A stretch of DNA of 64,000 nucleotides from Spirochaetota bacterium. GTDB lineage: Bacteria; Spirochaetota; UBA4802; JAGODF01. The DNA is taken from positions 1-64,000 of the forward strand of contig JARKUF010000002.1 of NCBI GenBank assembly GCA_029974015.1, in the 5' to 3' direction. The notes below the pieces were generated by a model. The model ran no database searches. It had not been told where the DNA came from and saw only the letters and a list, made by a program, of their open reading frames with translations. Position 1 is the stretch's first letter; the number at the start of each line of letters is the position of its first letter. This document shows positions 42,036 to 50,382 of this stretch, one piece after another. Made by a program: the position numbers and the translations under genes.

Positions 42036-42536
42036 TTACTTTTGAGGCCTCCGGCAGTTGGCCTTCCCGCTGACATAATCCTTAAAGGCCACACTCTGGA
42101 GATAGCACTCATCCTTAATATAATCGAGGATGGCAGTGAAGGTGTGAGGACGAATATAACCTCCTAATCGTGTGATGACATTGCCGTTTTTATCCAGAAA
42201 GAGGACCGTAGGGAGGCCTTCCACCCCGACAGCCTGTGCAAAAGTCAGCGGGGTATAGACGGTCCCTCTGTAGTTGATCGTCTCGTTTTTCTGGGTATCG
42301 ATTTTGACCGCAATGTACTGGTCGTTGAGCTTTCGCGAAATGGCCGCGTCGCCAAAAGTGCTTTTCTCCATGACCTTGCACCAGTGGCACCAGTCGGCAT
42401 AAAAGTCAACCATCACAGGCTTTTTCCGCCGCTTTGCCTCCTCGATTCCGCTGTTGAAGCTCCACCACCGGACTTCCGCGGCCTGGACGCAGGATGCTGT
42501 GAAGATTAACATTATCACCACGGCTTTTTGTATCAT
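42036..42536 (-). CDS. Exported thioredoxin-like protein
   Basis: A 166-residue periplasmic protein with a signal peptide (AVVIMLIFTASCVQA) and a thioredoxin fold. The redox motif is DFYADWCHWCKVME (CHWC), close to the DsbD C-terminal domain and related thiol reductases, and GVEGLPTVLFLD carries the cis-proline. It likely reduces disulfides in the periplasm or in cytochrome maturation. ATG at 42536 follows AAAGGAGCGT. Confidence 0.85.
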   Translation of the reverse strand: MIQKAVVIMLIFTASCVQAAEVRWWSFNSGIEEAKRRKKPVMVDFYADWCHWCKVMEKSTFGDAAISRKLNDQYIAVKIDTQKNETINYRGTVYTPLTFAQAVGVEGLPTVLFLDKNGNVITRLGGYIRPHTFTAILDYIKDECYLQSVAFKDYVSGKANCRRPQK

Positions 42537-42626
42537 GGGACGCTCCTTTTTTTGCGGCAAATTAGCGCGCTTAAGCCAGGCCGACGGAACAGGATAACAT
42601 TTAACTGCGGAAGTAGAAAAATTGCA

Positions 42627-42662
42627 ATAAAAAAAGGGATGCCTTTGGGGGCACCCCTTTTT
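42627..42662 (-). terminator. Terminator of the etfBA operon
   Basis: Read on the minus strand, AAGGGGTGCC-CCCAAA-GGCATCCCTT pairs over 10 bp with one G-U and is followed by a long T-run. It lies just after the etfA stop. Confidence 0.75.
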
Positions 42663-42681
42663 GCGCGTCTTGGTCTATAAA

Positions 42682-43635
42682 TCAGCCCAGGGCTTCCATG
42701 ATGCCGGGGATGACTTCGAAGAGGTCGCCAACTATGCCGTAGGTGGCGATGTTGAATATCGGCGCCTCCGGGTCCTTGTTTACGGCGACGATGCACTGTG
42801 AACCCTTCATACCGGCCACGTGCTGGATGGAGCCGGAGATTCCCGCGGCAAGATAGAGCAGAGGAGTTACGGTCTTTCCGGACTGGCCCACCTGGCGTGC
42901 CGCGTCGGTCCAACCCGCGTCAACCACTGGGCGGGAGGCAGCGTACTCTCCGCCTAACTTCTTGGCGAGGTTCACGATAACGTCGTTGTACTTGTCCTTC
43001 TCCTTGGTGCCGCGGCCGCCGGCGACAATAATCTTCGCCTGGCTTATGTCGACGGACCCGGCCTGGGTTTCGACGAAACCCTTGAACTTGGTGCGGATGT
43101 CGCCTATGGAGGCCGACACCGCGGTCACGGCGCCGGCCCCGCCCGCCGCTTCCTTATCGAAGGCGCCTTTTTCAAAGGTGGCTACGAACTTGTCGGTCTT
43201 GATAGTTCTTTCTTCCTGGATTTTGCCATTGTAGGTGTTGCGGGTGAATACGAGCTGTCCGCCGGTCGCAGCGACCTTGTTGCAGTTGGACACGATGCCT
43301 GCTCCGAGGACCATGGCGACCTTGGCGGCCAGGTCAATCCCGTCATAGGTGTGGGCAATAAGCACACCCTTCACGTCCTGGCTCTCAACGACGGCCTTGG
43401 CGGCTTGTGCGAACCCGTCGGCGCTGTAGTTTTCAAGTTTCGCGTCAACCACCGAGAAAACCTCGGGGATGTATTTTGCGACTTCTTTTGCAATGCTGTC
43501 GTCCTTATAGAACACAGCCGCGGCAGGTGTGGCGCCGAGTCCTTCGGCAACGGCCTTGGCGGCCTTGCAGAGTTCGAGCGTGGCTTCGCTCAGTTTTCCA
43601 TTTCTTTGTTCGGCAATTATGAGTATTCTGGCCAT
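42682..43635 (-). CDS. etfA: Electron transfer flavoprotein alpha subunit
   Basis: A 317-residue FAD-binding subunit of electron transfer flavoprotein, which takes electrons from acyl-CoA dehydrogenases or takes part in electron bifurcation. The FAD site shows [37 protein letters not shown] and [20 protein letters not shown]. It follows etfB in an operon and ends at a terminator. No dehydrogenase partner is adjacent. Confidence 0.95.
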   Translation of the reverse strand: MARILIIAEQRNGKLSEATLELCKAAKAVAEGLGATPAAAVFYKDDSIAKEVAKYIPEVFSVVDAKLENYSADGFAQAAKAVVESQDVKGVLIAHTYDGIDLAAKVAMVLGAGIVSNCNKVAATGGQLVFTRNTYNGKIQEERTIKTDKFVATFEKGAFDKEAAGGAGAVTAVSASIGDIRTKFKGFVETQAGSVDISQAKIIVAGGRGTKEKDKYNDVIVNLAKKLGGEYAASRPVVDAGWTDAARQVGQSGKTVTPLLYLAAGISGSIQHVAGMKGSQCIVAVNKDPEAPIFNIATYGIVGDLFEVIPGIMEALG

Positions 43636-43646
43636 GTCGGTCCCCC

Positions 43647-44429
43647 TTATATCACTTTCGCTTCGTTCTTCAGTTTGTCCACGAGCTTCTTGGCCGCGGA
43701 TTTGGGATCTCCCTCGATAATTTCGGCCTTGTGCTCGGAAACGGGGAAGAACCTTTTAATGAAACTGGTTTTGGACCCTTCGGTCCCAACGGCGGTAAGG
43801 CCTAAGTCGGCGGCTTTTTTGACATCGAGCCTTTTCTTCTTTGCTTTCATAATGCCGGGAAGGGTGGGGTACCTGGGCTGGTTGATGCCGGATTGGACTG
43901 AAAGGACGCAGGGAAGTGAGATGCCGAGCTGTTCATTCAATCCGCCTTCAAGCTCGCGGTTGATGGCGAGTTCCTTGTCGCCCGCCGCTTCGAGCTTCAC
44001 TACGTTGGTGCAGTGTGGGACGCCCATAAAGTCGGCGATCATGGGGCAGGTGACGCCCGATTGGTCGTCTTCAGCCTGGACGCCTGTGAGGACCAGGTCC
44101 ACATCGCCAACGCTTTTTATGGCGTTGTAAAGCGCCGAGGCGATGACGAAGGTGTCGCCGGAATCCACGGCGGGATCGGTAACCTGGATACCCCAGTCGG
44201 CGCCCATGGCGAAGGCCTGGCGCACCTGCTTTTGGGACCTTTCGGGACCGGAGGAAACGATAATCACCTCGCCGCCGTGTTTTTCCTTGAGCTGGAGTGC
44301 CGCTTCGACCGCGTACTGGTCGAAATCGTTCATTTTGAATGCGATCTGGGATTCGTCGACCTTGTTGTCAACAAGCTTGAACTTGGATTCCATATCCGGA
44401 ACCTCTTTAACGCATACTACTATCTTCAT
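43647..44429 (-). CDS. etfB: Electron transfer flavoprotein beta subunit
   Basis: A 260-residue partner of EtfA. MKIVVCVKEVPD at the start, LQLKEKHGGEVIIVSSGP, GVQAEDDQSG and the C-terminal motif NQPRYPTLPGIMKAKKK are typical. GGAGTGAGG precedes the ATG, and etfA starts 11 bases after its stop. A dispersed hairpin copy lies upstream, between this operon and the tRNA gene. Confidence 0.95.
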   Translation of the reverse strand: MKIVVCVKEVPDMESKFKLVDNKVDESQIAFKMNDFDQYAVEAALQLKEKHGGEVIIVSSGPERSQKQVRQAFAMGADWGIQVTDPAVDSGDTFVIASALYNAIKSVGDVDLVLTGVQAEDDQSGVTCPMIADFMGVPHCTNVVKLEAAGDKELAINRELEGGLNEQLGISLPCVLSVQSGINQPRYPTLPGIMKAKKKRLDVKKAADLGLTAVGTEGSKTSFIKRFFPVSEHKAEIIEGDPKSAAKKLVDKLKNEAKVI

Positions 44430-44492
44430 GACCTCACTCCATTTAGTAAAATTTTCAAAAAAAGATACCGATCATATAACGAGAATGCTTTT

Positions 44493-44565
44493 GGCAATCC
44501 CAAATTTCATGTTTTCCCGCCCGCCTTCGGCGGGCGGGAAACACAGATATTGGTTTTGACAGAAG
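44493..44565. repeat. Dispersed hairpin repeat, copy J
   Basis: GTTTTCCCGCCCGCC-TTC-GGCGGGCGGGAAAC gives a near-perfect stem. The left edge GGCAATCCCAAATTTCATG is a diverged form of the consensus edge, and a second GGCAATCTCCGAATA follows at 44572. It lies between etfB and the tRNA gene. Confidence 0.75.
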
Positions 44566-44739
44566 GCAATCTCCGAATACTTAGCTTTCCAGTTTAATGG
44601 TCAATCTAAATTGCAACATTTATATGTCAAGGCATTTTAGGCGAAAGGCGCGGTCAATTCAGGGAGGATAAAAACGTAAATATTCTTGATTTTCTCCGGG
44701 GGATGGTAAAATCTGGCCTTTCTGAATGAAAACTTTTTT

Positions 44740-44812
44740 GCCAGCTTAGCTCAGTCGGTAGAGCGGTTCACTCGTAATGAACAGGCCGCCGGTTCGATTC
44801 CGGCAGCTGGCT
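44740..44812 (+). tRNA. tRNA-Thr(CGT)
   Basis: A 73-base cloverleaf: acceptor GCCAGCT/AGCTGGC, D arm GCTC...GAGC, anticodon stem GTTCA/TGAAC around the loop CTCGTAA (anticodon CGT, reading ACG), T arm GCCGG-TTCGATT-CCGGC, discriminator T. CCA is not encoded. A TAAAAT at 44707-44712 with TTGATT about 15 bases upstream may be its promoter. Confidence 0.95.
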
Positions 44813-44814
44813 AA

Positions 44815-44842
44815 AGCCCCCGGCGCCTGCCGGGGGCTTTTC
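44815..44842 (+). terminator. Intrinsic terminator of the tRNA gene
   Basis: AGCCCCCGGC-GCCT-GCCGGGGGCT is a perfect 10-bp stem followed by TTTT, directly after the tRNA. Confidence 0.85.
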
Positions 44843-44891
44843 GCCGCTCGATATGTTTCCACGCGCAATGATATGCCTCCAGGCGACGGCA

Positions 44892-45215
44892 TCAGGGGAG
44901 TTCCTGCTCCCCATAGTACATTTTGAAGTATTTTTCAATATTCGCCAGGCGCAAAATATTAAGAATATCATCATCGACATTCATGAGGGAAAATTCCCTT
45001 CCCAGGGCGCTCATCTTGCGCATGGCGAAGAGTAGCGCCGCTATTAGAGAGGAATCGGCGTAACTAATATTGGAAAAGTCGATCACAATATTATAGGAAG
45101 TCGTTTCTATGATGTTTGCCAGGTGCTTTTTAAAATCCATGCTATTGTACAAGCCCACTTCTTCCAGCGGTTTGACAATGGCGAAACGGTTTTTTATGGT
45201 AGTGGTTATTTCCAT
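44892..45215 (-). CDS. STAS-domain anti-sigma-factor antagonist
   Basis: A 107-residue single STAS domain of SpoIIAA/RsbV type. IDFSNISYADSSLIAALL includes the conserved serine (ADSS) that is phosphorylated by anti-sigma kinases and dephosphorylated by SpoIIE/RsbU phosphatases. No anti-sigma kinase is adjacent. The 7TM-PAS-SpoIIE phosphatase gene at 50383 is a possible functional partner in the same window, which is inference. Confidence 0.85.
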   Translation of the reverse strand: MEITTTIKNRFAIVKPLEEVGLYNSMDFKKHLANIIETTSYNIVIDFSNISYADSSLIAALLFAMRKMSALGREFSLMNVDDDILNILRLANIEKYFKMYYGEQELP

Positions 45216-45371
45216 CCCGCGTCTCTAATTAAGCCCGGGTTCTTTTCATCCGGGGTACTGGCCCGTACTGTTAATCGTCCGCCCATCCAGCGGAATTTCA
45301 AACTGCGAAGTTACGCATAAAAAAGGATTAAAAAGTTAAAAGCCTGCTCGCAGGAGGCGCCATCCGGGGCT

Positions 45372-46844
45372 TTATTGCGCCGGTGGGGCCGGGGGCCATC
45401 CAAAATGGATGGATGCTATCCTGGCAATCTGCAGAAGGTCTGTAAGTTCCATTTTCTTTTTAATCCTGTAGACGAACTGGTCAAGAGTGCTTGGCTGTAC
45501 GTTCATGGCCTTGCCGATTTCCCTTTTCTGCTCCGGCCATGCAAATCCGCGGGAGATATGGTGCAATAGCTCGACTTCCCTTTTCGACAGACGTTTGAAT
45601 AAGATTTTTAAAAGTTCTTTTTTGAGTTTTTCCCTTTCTTCTTCAACCCGTTTACGTGAAGTAACGTCCTTGATGATGGAAAGGTACCCTATAGGCTTTT
45701 CCGAGTCTTTGATTATGGAGAAACTCGCTTCCACAGGAAGGGGGGCGTTTCCCGATACTGATATGGTTAGAGGGACGTCGCGCAGTATCCCGGTTTCCTT
45801 TATTTGTTCCAGGAGGTTTTCGGGTCCCTCTTCCTTTTCACGTTTGATGATGTCGAAAAAGCGGGAAGCGATGAGTTCTTCCCGGGGGCAACGGGTCAGC
45901 GCCACGGCCTGGTCGTTGGCCATGATGATGTCGCACTGTTCGTCGATGAGAAAGATGGCGTCAGGGGACGTTCTGAGCAGGAGCTTGTACATCTGTTCGC
46001 GCTTGAGTCCGGCCGTTTCAATCGTCTTCCGTTTCGTGATGTCGTTCATGTGAAACACATAGCACATGGTGAGGTTCCGGTCCCGGTTGATGATGGACGT
46101 CACCATGGTCTCGTAATATTTCCAGTTGCCCGAAATTTCTTTCAGGCGAAACTCCGTCTTTTTTCCCGCGTCCCCGATAGCGATGAGCTTTCGGAAAATA
46201 TTTTCCACCACCCGCCGGTCTTCTTCCACCACGAGTGATTCGATGTTTTCACCGATGAGATCAATGGACTTGAAGCCTATGTTGCGTTCTACGGAATTGC
46301 TGATGTAAAGGATTGTCCCGTCATGGGCAAGAATGGCGATAATTTCAAAAGAATTTTCCAGGAGGACCCTGTAATGGTGTTCCAGGCGGACCAGGTTCAT
46401 CCGGGATTTGCGGTCTACGTCGGAGAAGCGCAAGATGCCGATGGTGCCGGAATGACGGCGAGACCCGTCGGGGGCGTTTTCATAGAGCCCTGTGGCGAAG
46501 ACCTCGCCGCAGATTTCTTCTCCCGGCGACGGTGTGCGGTCCCGGGGGAGAAGCTCAATGGAGAGATTTTTGGTGATCCTGTTGCCCGTCCGCCTTTCGT
46601 TGATGTACTTTCCGGGGCCTTCTACCCGGCCACCGGAGCCATTATCGGCAATGAAGTTCAGGAGATTTGTCGACCGCCTGTCTTTTTCGGCGACAATAAC
46701 GCTGAAATCGGAACCAATAAGTTCCTCGGGGTCATAACCGAGCTTTTTCACGGAATCGTTTATATACACCAGTTTACCTCTGGCGTCAATCTGATAGATG
46801 ATGTCGGGAAGATAGTAGATCAGGTTTTTGTAGTATTCTTCCAT
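45372..46844 (-). CDS. PAS-domain protein with LuxR-like DNA-binding end
   Basis: A 490-residue soluble protein with three PAS domains (about 5-125, 150-270 and 285-405) and a short coiled linker, ending in a LuxR-like helix-turn-helix (LSKREVELLHHISRGFAWPEQKREIGKAMNVQPSTLDQFVYRIKKK; quoted in parts). The final recognition helix is diverged. No kinase or receiver domain is present, so it looks like a one-component regulator in which PAS sensing directly controls DNA binding. It is transcribed toward the STAS gene with about 155 bases between. Confidence 0.75.
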   Translation of the reverse strand: MEEYYKNLIYYLPDIIYQIDARGKLVYINDSVKKLGYDPEELIGSDFSVIVAEKDRRSTNLLNFIADNGSGGRVEGPGKYINERRTGNRITKNLSIELLPRDRTPSPGEEICGEVFATGLYENAPDGSRRHSGTIGILRFSDVDRKSRMNLVRLEHHYRVLLENSFEIIAILAHDGTILYISNSVERNIGFKSIDLIGENIESLVVEEDRRVVENIFRKLIAIGDAGKKTEFRLKEISGNWKYYETMVTSIINRDRNLTMCYVFHMNDITKRKTIETAGLKREQMYKLLLRTSPDAIFLIDEQCDIIMANDQAVALTRCPREELIASRFFDIIKREKEEGPENLLEQIKETGILRDVPLTISVSGNAPLPVEASFSIIKDSEKPIGYLSIIKDVTSRKRVEEEREKLKKELLKILFKRLSKREVELLHHISRGFAWPEQKREIGKAMNVQPSTLDQFVYRIKKKMELTDLLQIARIASIHFGWPPAPPAQ

Positions 46845-47064
46845 TGCCGCTCACCCTGGCACCCTTATAGTATATCATTCGCGCAGGTGATCAATAAGAA
46901 ATTTTTTCGCGGAAGTGCGCTTTTTAGGCCCCGGACGCCGATATATGGCTTGGGGATATTGGCAACGGCCCTCCCTCGAACAACGAATATCGCCGACCAG
47001 TGACCGGCACTCTTGCTGGCAAATAATTAGTAAGCGCCGGAACCGGCTGGCGGAGAAGGTATTT

Positions 47065-47316
47065 ATGAATCATGAAACAGTCGGATATGCCGCTGCTGTG
47101 CTAACCACACTCTCCTTTCTACCCCAGGTGATTAAAACATGGAAAACTGGGTCCACGAGGGACATTTCCCTGGGGATGTTTGCGACTTTTTGCCTGGGGG
47201 TGTCCCTCTGGGCAGTGTACGGCTTTATGATCGGTTCATGGCCTGTGATACTCGCCAATATCTCGGTCCTGGCCCTGGCGGGGACCATTCTGGTGTTGAA
47301 AATTCGGCATGGATGA
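47065..47316 (+). CDS. SemiSWEET sugar transporter
   Basis: An 83-residue protein with three membrane helices forming one MtN3/saliva repeat. The PQ motif is LSFLPQVIKTWKTGSTRDIS, followed by SLWAVYG in helix 2 and VILANISVL with the pore asparagine in helix 3. SemiSWEETs dimerise to move sugars; one from Leptospira biflexa is structurally characterised. ATG at 47065 follows GGAGAAGG; the track ORF includes 50 unrelated upstream codons. Confidence 0.9.
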   Translation: MNHETVGYAAAVLTTLSFLPQVIKTWKTGSTRDISLGMFATFCLGVSLWAVYGFMIGSWPVILANISVLALAGTILVLKIRHG

Positions 47317-47346
47317 TACGCCGCAATACGGGAATTTTCAACTCCC

Positions 47347-49455
47347 TTATTTGTTCGCCTCTTCTTCGAAGAATTTCTTGCGCTCCTCGATGACCTTCTC
47401 GGCGATCTTGCCGCCGATCGGGTCGTAGTGGGAAAACTTCATCTCGAAGGTGGCCTTGCCGCTGGTCATGGCCCTGAGATCGATGGCGTAACGGAGCATT
47501 TCAGCCAGGGGCACCTGGGCCTTCACCACTGAGACGCCGCTGCCGCTGTCGTCGCCGCCGCCCATGCCGAGTACGCGGCCCCTGCGGCTGGTGATGTCGT
47601 TGAGTATGTCGCCCATGAAATCCTTGTCCACATGGATGTCCACTTCCATGACAGGCTCCAGGAGTATGGGTCCCGCCGCTTCCAGGCTCTTCTTGAGGCA
47701 GTTGCGGGCCGCGATGCGGAACGACATTTCAGAAGAGTCCACGTCGTGGTAAGACCCGAAATGGAGTTCTACGGCGAAGTCGACCACGGGAAATTTTGCG
47801 AGGACGCCTTCATCCATGCCGTCTTTGACCCCTTTTTCGACGCCGGGGATGTATTGTTTCGGCACAACGCCGCCGACGATGCTGTCCTTGAATTCGTATC
47901 CTCCCCCTCTTTCCAGGGGCCAAACCCGGAAGTAGACTTCGCCGTACTGGCCGTGGCCGCCGGACTGTTTCTTGTGCTTGTATTGTGCTTCCGCTTTCTT
48001 CGTGATGGTTTCCCGGTAAGCGACCCGTGGTTCATGAGTCAGGAGGTCGAACTTGTATTTTTCTTTGAGGGTTTTCAGGATGATATTCAACTGCATTTCC
48101 CCCATTCCCGAAAGGACGGTCTGTTTCGTTTCGGCGTTGAAGATGTATGAGATGGTGGGGTTCTCGTCGGTGATGCGGGCGAACACCTGTCCAATTTTGT
48201 CCTCCTCTCCTTTTTTCGCCGACTCGATGGCAATGGAAAACAACGGTTGCGGCACCTTGATGGCGGAAAGTTTCACCGGGAGTTTCGGATCGCAGAGAGT
48301 ATCGAGGGTGGCGGTTTTTTCGAGTTTTACCACCACGCCGATATCGCCTGCGTTGAGTTTTGGAACGTCGAACTGCTTGTTTCCCACCATGGTGTAAAGC
48401 TTTGAGGGGCGTTCCTTGACATTCTTCGTTGAATTCAATATTTCGGAGTCGGGTAAAAGCTCCCCGGAGATGACTTTCACAAAGTTGAAGCGGCCGGCGT
48501 ACTGGTCGATATAGGTTTTCCATACCACGGCGGAGAACGCCCCCGGGGCGTAGCCCTTTACGAGGACCTCCTTCGATTCGTCGTTCGGATTGACACCTTT
48601 GAATTCCTTTTCCGCCGGAGGGGAAGGAACAAAGTTTTTCACCATGTTAAGAAGGGTCTTGACCCCAATTGATTTCAGCGCGGAGCCGAATACCACGGGT
48701 ACCAGCTTCGCTTCGGCGAGCTGGTTTTTAAGGCCCCTGTGTATCTCCTCCTCCGTGAGTTCCCCGCCGTCGAGGAATTTTTCTATCAGCGCGTCGTCTC
48801 CTTCGGCGGCGAGTTCCACGAGCTTGTTGCGTTCCGCTTCGGCGAGGTCTTTCATTTCGGCCGGAATTTCCGTGGTAGTGACGTCCTTCCCGTCCGCTTT
48901 CGGGAGCTTCGCCTTCATTTCGATGAGGTCTACCACCCCCTTGAGGGTGTCGGCGCTTCCGAATGGAACGCTCACCGGCGCCACTCCGGAGCCAAGGCTT
49001 TCGCGAATTTTTTCGATTATTTCATAGCTCGCGCGTTCCTTGTCCATTTTGTTCACGAAAACGAGGGTGGGGATTTTGTTTTCCTTGAGATACCGCCAGG
49101 CCTTTTCCGTCTCGATCTGGATGCCATCGACGGAATCGACGAGGAGGACCGCAGTGTCGGCCGCCTGTGTCGCCGCCCTGGCTTCACCGATGAAATCGGA
49201 CATGCCGGGAGTATCGATGATGTTGATTTTTACGTTTTCCATCTCGACAAAACCAAGCGCGCTTCGGATGGAAATCTGGCGCTCTTTTTCCTCGTCGTCG
49301 TAGTCGGATGTGAGGGTCCCCTGGGCCGGGTTTCCTATCCTGTCTATTTGCTTCCCCATCAAAAGGATGGAATCGAAGAGCGTGGATTTTCCCGTGCTGC
49401 CATGCCCCAGAATGGCGATATTTCTAATCTGGTCAGTTTTATACTCCTTAAGCAT
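47347..49455 (-). CDS. Elongation factor G-like GTPase, second paralogue
   Basis: A 702-residue translational GTPase related to EF-G but divergent from fusA at 35334. G1 is GHGSTGKST rather than GHIDAGKT, switch I differs (EKERQISIRSAL), G3 is DTPGMSDF and G4 NKMDK. Domains III-V are kept (GMGEMQLNI, GHGQYGEVYF). Paralogues of this EF-G2 type can act in recycling or have unknown roles. A strong AAGGAGG precedes the ATG. It does not adjoin other translation genes apart from the pseudouridine synthase gene, which is divergent. Confidence 0.88.
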   Translation of the reverse strand: MLKEYKTDQIRNIAILGHGSTGKSTLFDSILLMGKQIDRIGNPAQGTLTSDYDDEEKERQISIRSALGFVEMENVKINIIDTPGMSDFIGEARAATQAADTAVLLVDSVDGIQIETEKAWRYLKENKIPTLVFVNKMDKERASYEIIEKIRESLGSGVAPVSVPFGSADTLKGVVDLIEMKAKLPKADGKDVTTTEIPAEMKDLAEAERNKLVELAAEGDDALIEKFLDGGELTEEEIHRGLKNQLAEAKLVPVVFGSALKSIGVKTLLNMVKNFVPSPPAEKEFKGVNPNDESKEVLVKGYAPGAFSAVVWKTYIDQYAGRFNFVKVISGELLPDSEILNSTKNVKERPSKLYTMVGNKQFDVPKLNAGDIGVVVKLEKTATLDTLCDPKLPVKLSAIKVPQPLFSIAIESAKKGEEDKIGQVFARITDENPTISYIFNAETKQTVLSGMGEMQLNIILKTLKEKYKFDLLTHEPRVAYRETITKKAEAQYKHKKQSGGHGQYGEVYFRVWPLERGGGYEFKDSIVGGVVPKQYIPGVEKGVKDGMDEGVLAKFPVVDFAVELHFGSYHDVDSSEMSFRIAARNCLKKSLEAAGPILLEPVMEVDIHVDKDFMGDILNDITSRRGRVLGMGGGDDSGSGVSVVKAQVPLAEMLRYAIDLRAMTSGKATFEMKFSHYDPIGGKIAEKVIEERKKFFEEEANK

Positions 49456-49642
49456 GCTTCGACCTCCTTACTTCAAGTAGTGATAGCGGCAGAATGGTGC
49501 ATGATTGTCCCCTGCTCTTCGCGGCGGAAACGGCCAGTAACGGCTCCGCACGGCGGATGCGCCTCGCTGCACCGTATACGGCGCCGGGTCAGTTACCGTA
49601 AAAAGGGCTTTTATTTTTGTAAAGTATTTTTATGCTGGGCCC

Positions 49643-50368
49643 ATGTTTCCTGAAATCCTGTACGAGGACAACCATCTCATTGCGGTAAACAAAGATGCAG
49701 GCGTCCTCTCGCAGCGTGACAGCTCCGGAGAAGATTCCCTCATTGAAGATGTGAAGAGCTATATCAAAGAAAAGTACGCCAGGCCCGGTAATGTCTTTGT
49801 CGGAACGGTCCACCGCCTCGACAGGCCCGTCACCGGCGTGGTTCTTTTAGCAAGGACTTCGAAGGCGGCCTCGCGGCTCTTCTCCCAGTTCAGCGGCAGG
49901 AGCGTCGTCAGGGTGTACCTGGCCCTCGTCCATGGAAGGGGCCGGTTTTCATCGGAAGGGTGGGGCCGGCTGGAACAGAGCGTGAAACGGGTGGGAGACA
50001 GGACCGTGATCGCGTTACCCGGCGAAAGGGGGGCCGCCGATGCCGTGCTCCTCTACCGGCAAGTTTCTGTCCTGGGCGGATATAGTCTTCTCATGGTGCG
50101 CCTCGTCACAGGAAGAAAGCACCAGATCAGGGCACAGCTCGCTTCTGTTGGCATGCCCATTGCCGGGGACGGGAAGTACGGCTCCCCGGAGAAGTGGAGC
50201 GATGGCTCCATCGGCCTCCATTCATTCTATCTGCGTTTCATCCATCCCGTGAAGATGACGGTCGCCGAGATTACCGGAGGAGTGCCCCTCTACTTTCTCG
50301 AGAAGGCCGGCGGAGTTTTGCCGCTGGAAAAGATTATCGGGCTGTGCCGGGAGATCGATGCAGGGTAA
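49643..50368 (+). CDS. RluA-family pseudouridine synthase
   Basis: A 241-residue enzyme that converts uridine to pseudouridine in RNA. The catalytic aspartate lies in GTVHRLDRPVTGVVLLARTS, with LYEDNHLIAVNKDAGVL at the N-terminus and LVTGRKHQIRAQLASVGMPI toward the end. There is no S4 domain, so it resembles the shorter RluA/TruC-type members; the modified site is not predictable. The stop is 14 bases before the end of the convergent phosphatase gene. Confidence 0.88.
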   Translation: MFPEILYEDNHLIAVNKDAGVLSQRDSSGEDSLIEDVKSYIKEKYARPGNVFVGTVHRLDRPVTGVVLLARTSKAASRLFSQFSGRSVVRVYLALVHGRGRFSSEGWGRLEQSVKRVGDRTVIALPGERGAADAVLLYRQVSVLGGYSLLMVRLVTGRKHQIRAQLASVGMPIAGDGKYGSPEKWSDGSIGLHSFYLRFIHPVKMTVAEITGGVPLYFLEKAGGVLPLEKIIGLCREIDAG

Positions 50369-50382
50369 AGGCGCCAAGTATG

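Noticed and set aside
48739-49653. 304-codon plus-strand ORF
   Set aside because: Antisense to the EF-G-like gene; composition typical of a shadow frame.
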